A stretch of 64,000 nucleotides of DNA from Diphasiastrum complanatum (Eukaryota; Streptophyta; Lycopodiopsida; Lycopodiales; Lycopodiaceae): assembly GCA_029204225.1 (NCBI GenBank), contig CM055095.1:68506361-68570360 (forward strand), written 5' to 3'. The stretch's first letter is position 1; the number at the start of each line of letters is the position of its first letter. This document shows positions 59,231-64,000 of the stretch, piece after piece. The translations under genes were made by a program, and so were the position numbers. Under the pieces are notes generated by a model, which saw only the letters and a program-made list of their open reading frames with translations, was not told where the DNA came from and ran no database searches.

Positions 59231-59449
59231 AATAAGCGACATTTCCAAGTTTGAATCAAGCATACAAGCATGGATATTGGATTGATCGTACAGAGTATAG
59301 AATATAATCAAAGATGAGTATTTTGTTTTGCTTCATAGAATCTGGTCATAGTACTTTGATGCAACTGATTACTCTATTTTTTTTTTATGATGACATTGTA
59401 TCATCTACATATGGATATCCCTATTGATTTGGCACCTTTGCAGAGAAAA

Positions 59450-59895
59450 GGAGGCAAAGGAATTCAAATATCTGCTGAGGATCATTATCCAAAGAGTTTT
59501 GTGGATTCAGTGACAAACCACAAACATTCGAGGACAGACAAGGACGAATGGATCCAAGCCATGAATGAAGAAATTGAATCCATGAAGAAGAATGAGGTAT
59601 AAACACTGCAACCGGTGCCAGATAAATGAAAACTGGTGCAATGCAAATGGGTTTACAAGATCAAATATGGACTGAATGGAGATGTTCCGAGATACAGGGC
59701 CAGATTTGTAGCGAAGGGATTATCTCAAAAGTACGGCATCGACTACACCAAGACCTTCTCTCCAGTGGTGAAACATGCATCCTTACGCCTACTACTTGTA
59801 TATGTAGCTGCATACAACCTCAGAATTCACATCCTTGATGAGAAGACAACATTCCTACATGGCGAGCTAGACAAAAAAGTCTACATGGAAGATGT
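59450..59895 (+). pseudogene. Copia RT fragment (N-terminal half), plus strand
   Basis: The reading shows DEWIQAMNEEIESMKKNEV, stop, LVQCKWVYKIKYGLNGDVPR, FVAKGLSQKYGIDYTKTFSP, VVKHASLRLLLVYVAAYNLR and DEKTTFLHGELDKKVYMED. It is close to the full-length copia at 49,274-55,264 in its RT (KYGIDYTDTFSPVVKH). The fragment ends at about 59,893 before the YVDD box. Stops at about 59,600 and 59,627 break the frame. Confidence 0.87.
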
Positions 59896-62305
59896 GAACT
59901 CCAAAGCCACCATTAAGTCCCTCACATGACTGTGCATGCCAATATCCCTCCAAGTAAACCTGTGAGATCTTCCATGGCCCGAACCAAATGATTTGCACCC
60001 TGTCATCACTGGAATCTGCATCCCTGATGCAATACTGATATGGCAAATTGACTTGACTTATCCAAACTGGCAGTTGAAGTGTTTCTCTCGATGACAAACC
60101 TGATATACTACTCCACAGCTAAAATTACTTGATCAAAATTGACTTACCGACTACAAAACCACAAAATCATCACACTCACTACTCTCCAAGAGCATCCAAA
60201 GTGTGATTAGTGACTCATTTTTCATCCTCTGCGTGTCCCACACATAGCTCGTCCAATGCAAGTCTGCTATCTTGCCCAATGGCTTTCAACTGGCACCACC
60301 TTGCACTTCCATCACCTTGTGACCACCAATATGTGTGTACCTCCAAGCTAGCCCATATTCCCCTCTGAACGAGAAATTTCCAAGCTGCAGATACGTGTGT
60401 CAATGCAGCTATCACCTGACTCGACAATGCCACTGCCGATCATGCATGTGAGAGCGTTCCCCCGAAATGCCACTTGACGTTGGTTGGTTCTAACTCCAAA
60501 AGTTGAACCTAATCACAAGAATTTTTCACCTGTAATCGGATACCATGCCTATCTCTCACCTGTGATTGCTTGCCCTCTCAAAATTGTCGCCAATGATGAG
60601 TAGTCACGTCGCCAAACTGCACTTCCGTCGCCAATACTAGCTTTCTCCACACAATTCCGCTACCATTCGCCCCCAAACTACATTTACCACCTCCAAATGC
60701 CTTGTTACCCTGTTAGAAGTAAGTAATAATGATTCCAAAGTGATAATGCCTACTGCCCTGTAGCAGGTTTCACCAACCAAAAATTGTCCCAAATTTGGCC
60801 TTACGGTACCCAAATGGCGAATGTAGCCCATTACTAGGTCACCCGCACTCCGCTCGATAGAATGGTGATGAAAACACTTCAAAACACATTTCTCTCTACT
60901 CTATGACATCACTCTGTCCGCTGGCTCCAAAAAGCTAGTTTCAAGGGTCATTTTAGCCCAAGGATGGCCAAAAAATGTGCCCTCTAGCCAAAGTTATCCC
61001 TTTCCAAAGGGTGACTTGCAAATTTGAACTATTTATTCATGATGAAGCAACTTCACCTTTCGGTTGTGAAGGGACCCAACTCAACTTTCAGTATGAAAAT
61101 TTTTAATGAGGTGGAAGTGCTTTATGCACTTCAGACCCCTTCAATTGAAGTTTTTGGTGGTTTTGAGGCAATCCAATGGTGCATTCACATCCAACGGTCC
61201 ATATGACATGTGGCCTCCACCGTTGATCAGCAGATTCCCTGATCGCATGGCCACAATGAAACTTGAGTACCAAACGAAGCTCTAGGAGACACCACTCCCT
61301 TTCATACACTACAAGACCAGCGTAGCTGGCTGCGCGCACTGGCCCGCAAGCCTTCAAGGCTATCTCTCCTCCATTTTCCTTCAGGCCTTCTTCCAAGCTT
61401 TTCAGCTATGGTAGATGTTGGGGCATTTTTCACACTTACTCCTCCTCTGGCCCCCGGCCATCCACGACCCTTTGCTAGATCCATATTTGTTCTCGGACGC
61501 CCATCTGCAGCCGTTGACAGCATCCAAAACAGTTCACATCAGAGGAAAAACGAAGGATTTTCAACTGTAAACCCTAGCCACCATTTTGGCTCTCTGAGAG
61601 AATTTGATCCAGTGCCATAATCTGTCAACAGCTGCCCACGGCCATCTGCAGGATGCCTCTCCCACCAGTGTGTCCCTCTTCACAAATTTACACTATTGCA
61701 AAAAGGCTTTACATAGAGAACGATCTAAGCTTTTTGCTCTGTAAACCCTAGCAGCTTGAACTTTTTGCTCTGTAAACCCTAGCAGCTTGAAGAAGAGGAT
61801 ATCTTGGGCATTTTTCCACATTTTCCAGTGGTTCTTCTTGCAGCTCATCATCTGATTGAGGTCTCCCTTCCTCTAGTGATTTGATCCAATTTACAGTTCT
61901 TCAATTGATGCGGTATTGACTGCAAACAAGCCGATTTTCCAAAAAATCCGTCAACACCCTACAAAACTAGCCGTTTTGAACCAAATTTGATCCTGTAAAT
62001 TGCCATGGCTCTCCATCACTACTCTTTGCAAATCCCTTGCAAGCCCCGTTGCGCCAAATGGCTGTCCACATAGTGAATTATGAAGCCACCATCGATGATT
62101 TCTCCGAAACCACTGAAACTACAAGTTTCTTTGTGAATTCTCCTTGGAATCCACCTACGACGATCGTTCTGATCTTCCCCGAAGCTCCGATTGAAAGAAA
62201 TTTGTTGTCTCATGCCATCTGGACTGCCGATACCCCGTATGGAGTCCTCTCTCCTGAGACACTCCGAGTGCTATTTTTTCTGGTGCATACCTGCATCACC
62301 CTGAC
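59896..62305 (-). other. Internal region of a non-autonomous LTR element (LARD-like), no coding potential seen
   Basis: About 2.4 kb with more balanced base composition than its surroundings. It lies to the left of a copia-type primer site and LTR, in the place of an internal region, yet no gag or pol motif is readable in any frame. It includes a 31-bp direct duplication at about 61,729-61,790 (CTGTAAACCCTAGCAGCTTG twice) and a third CTGTAAACCCTAGC at 61,564. The candidate frames (for example 62,213-62,019 minus) resemble nothing I know. A host-derived insert is also possible. Confidence 0.45.
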
Positions 62306-62317
62306 GCTCTGATACCA
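62306..62317 (-). promoter_or_regulatory. Copia-type primer-binding site, minus strand
   Basis: TGGTATCAGAGC read on the minus strand, the initiator tRNA-Met complement, located three bases from TGAAATTCCC, the candidate LTR end. Confidence 0.8.
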
Positions 62318-62320
62318 AGT

Positions 62321-62784
62321 TGAAATTCCCATAGAATCTATTGCAATATGCAGATCACATCGCACAATCACCATAGCCACTCCTCACAAGCTCTCAAATA
62401 TGGCACAACAAAAGTTAATATATTACAAAAAAACATTGTACATATAGAGTATTCACAAACTGCATGAAAAGGCAGGTGTCCTAAAATTGGCCTACCACCT
62501 GTCAAACTAAGGTCGGGCCCAATATGGCCAAATTCGACCGACAAACTTGGGACATGCCCCCAATCATAGCAAGTACTGTAAATAACTCTGTACAGGCTAA
62601 TTTTCCTACCAGTATGGCTACTCGGCTAACCCAAGTAGCCGGCTACGGGATCAGTGCCCGATCGATATAATGATAGTGGGTCACGTCCCGAACACAACCA
62701 TATACAGTAAACCAAATAAACTGTACAGTAATTACATTATCACATTTAGAGCTTATACTAATGAATCAGATCACAACCTGATTT
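62321..62784 (-). repeat. LTR next to the minus-strand primer site
   Basis: Its left (PBS-side) end is TGAAATTCCC at 62,321. The right border is between 62,775 and 62,785, where the RNase H frame of the next copia (HHYSDASWS) is cut. No second LTR copy was found on the left. The outer border is not exact. Confidence 0.55.
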
Positions 62785-63880
62785 CTAACTCCAACTTGCA
62801 TCACTGTAGTGGTGCAGCTCGAATTTTTTTCTTTCGTTTTCTACTATGTAGGTTAATCCCATATTTTGGGTACCCTTCAGATATTGTAGGATTCGTTTTG
62901 TCATTTGCCAATGTGTCATGCCAGGATTGGAAGAGAATTGGCTTAAGCATAAACAAAGAAAGCTAGATCGGGTCTGGTACACATTGTAAGGTACATCAGA
63001 CTACCGATTAGGTTTTGGTAGGGTAGACCTTCCATCTTGTGTTTTTCTTTCTCTGTTGTTGGGCAATCTTGCTTTGTCAGCTTGGCTCCAGCTATCACTA
63101 GTGTGGCCTTTTCTTTGCAGTCCATCATGTGATATTGCTTCAGCACTTTTTTGGCATATTCAGATTGACTCAAGTGTATTTCATCTTTTATTCGATCTCT
63201 TCTGATCTCCAGCCCGATGCATTTTGTTGCTTCTCCTAGATCTGTGATTTCATAATTTTCAAAAATATGACTCTTCGTGTCCTTGATTAGCATCAAAGAG
63301 TTACCTATCATAAGGGAATCATCCACGAAAATAGTCAGTATCACAAAATCTTTTCCTACTCTTTTTATGTAAACATTACAGTCTGGTTGTGGAGAATTGA
63401 AGTCTAGAAACTTCAAAAGACCGTCGAGCTTCTTGTACCAAGCTTGTGATGACTGCTTTAGACCATAAATGCATCTATGCAACCGACAGACATATTGTCG
63501 ATTGTCGGGGTCTTCAAATCCTTCAAGCTGCTTCATGAAGATTTCTTCCTCTAGATCTCCGTGGAGAAAGACTGCCTTCACATCAATTTGGTGAATTTCC
63601 ATATTGTGTTGTGTAGCGTATGCAAGGAGCAGTCATATGCTTGTCATCTTGACCATCGACGAATATGTGTCGAAATAATAAACACCATAGATTTGTGTGT
63701 AGCCCTTCGTGACAAGCCTGTCAACAGTGCCATCTGATTTCATTTTCTTTTTGTACACCCACTTGCAGTCGATGATCTTTCTATTTTCTGGTAGTGGTTC
63801 TAGTGTCCATGCTTCGTTTCGCCTCATCGTTTCGCAGCGCGAAAGATTTTCTTTTGTTTTCTTTTCGTTTCGTGTCATGT
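62785..63880 (-). pseudogene. Copia RT-RNase H fragment at the right edge
   Basis: Reading leftward: RRNEAWTLEPLPENRKIIDC and KWVYKKKMKSDGTVDR (63,800-63,710), VTKGYTQIYGVYYFDTYSSM, then MEIHQIDVKAVFLHGDLEEE (63,602), CIYGLKQSSQAWYKKLDGLL, IFVDDSLMIGN (a FVDD variant of the YVDD box, near 63,320), YEITDLGEATKCIGLEIRRD, DEIHLSQSEYAKKVLKQYHM, GLPYQNLIGSLMYLTMCTRPDLA-type RT end, and RNase H start MTHWQMTKRILQYLKGTQNM, ELHHYSDASWS. A stop/frameshift near 63,625 and another near 62,960 break it, and the LTR at 62,784 removes the RNase H end. Upstream of 63,880 the sequence becomes unrelated GCGAAA/TTTCG-rich DNA. Confidence 0.9.
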
Positions 63881-64000
63881 CTTGTCTTTTGGTCCTGGCA
63901 GCATGTTTGACTTTTGCGAATCATTTGACCTTTGAGTTTCGTTTCGCTTCGTGTCTTAGGGTTTTTGAGGTACGTTGACTTTCGTGAATTGTTTGCCATT
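63881..64000. other. TTCG/CGAA-rich edge sequence
   Basis: The last 120 bases contain several TTTCGTTTCG-type words and end at the window border. No feature can be named. Confidence 0.3.

Overview
The window looks like nuclear DNA of a land plant with a large, repeat-rich genome. Evidence: Ty1/copia and Ty3/gypsy retrotransposon debris, CACTA (En/Spm) DNA transposons, very long (GA/CT)n and (TG/CA)n microsatellites, and one intron-containing gene for a TIR1/AFB auxin receptor. The receptor mixes features typical of the TIR1/AFB2 and AFB4/5 clades of flowering plants, which hints at a fern, lycophyte or gymnosperm; this is inference only. No rRNA, tRNA, CRISPR or bacterial-type operon was seen.

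Layout. 1-6.7 kb: a decayed copia polyprotein (+), a decayed CACTA transposase (-), then a chimera of two different copia fragments (+). 7.0-7.4 kb: two compound TG/GA microsatellites. 10.9-15.3 kb: the three-exon auxin-receptor gene on the minus strand, the only clear host gene. 18.4-19.3 kb: a decayed Ty3/gypsy gag (-). 19,759-26,908: an almost complete CACTA element with degenerate terminal inverted repeats, palindromic subterminal repeats, an intact-looking three-exon tnpA-like gene (-), a broken TNP2-like transposase gene (+) and a tandem array full of microsatellites. 27-34.7 kb: AT-rich non-coding DNA with a three-copy tandem repeat and a 173-bp CT tract. 34.8-41 kb: a copia RT fragment, a second CACTA tnpA-like pseudogene (-), and a decayed coiled-coil protein of unknown family (+).

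41.3-59.2 kb is a nested nest of retroelements. Three LTRs of one Ty3/gypsy family (all minus orientation, tRNA-Asp-type primer sites) lie at 43,637-44,370, 45,059-46,094 and 57,280-58,325. One is cut by a minus-strand copia element whose 3' LTR is 46,095-46,847. That element is itself split in its integrase by a full-length plus-strand copia element (49,274-55,264) flanked by the 5-bp duplication AAACC. 58.3-63.9 kb holds three more copia fragments and an apparently non-coding LTR-type element with a copia-like primer site.

Almost every transposon reading frame is broken. Many stops are TAG or TGA at positions where CAG or CGA would fit, the pattern expected from C-to-T loss at methylated CHG and CG sites. 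The genes do not form a shared pathway: the receptor is host, everything else is mobile DNA in various states of decay.
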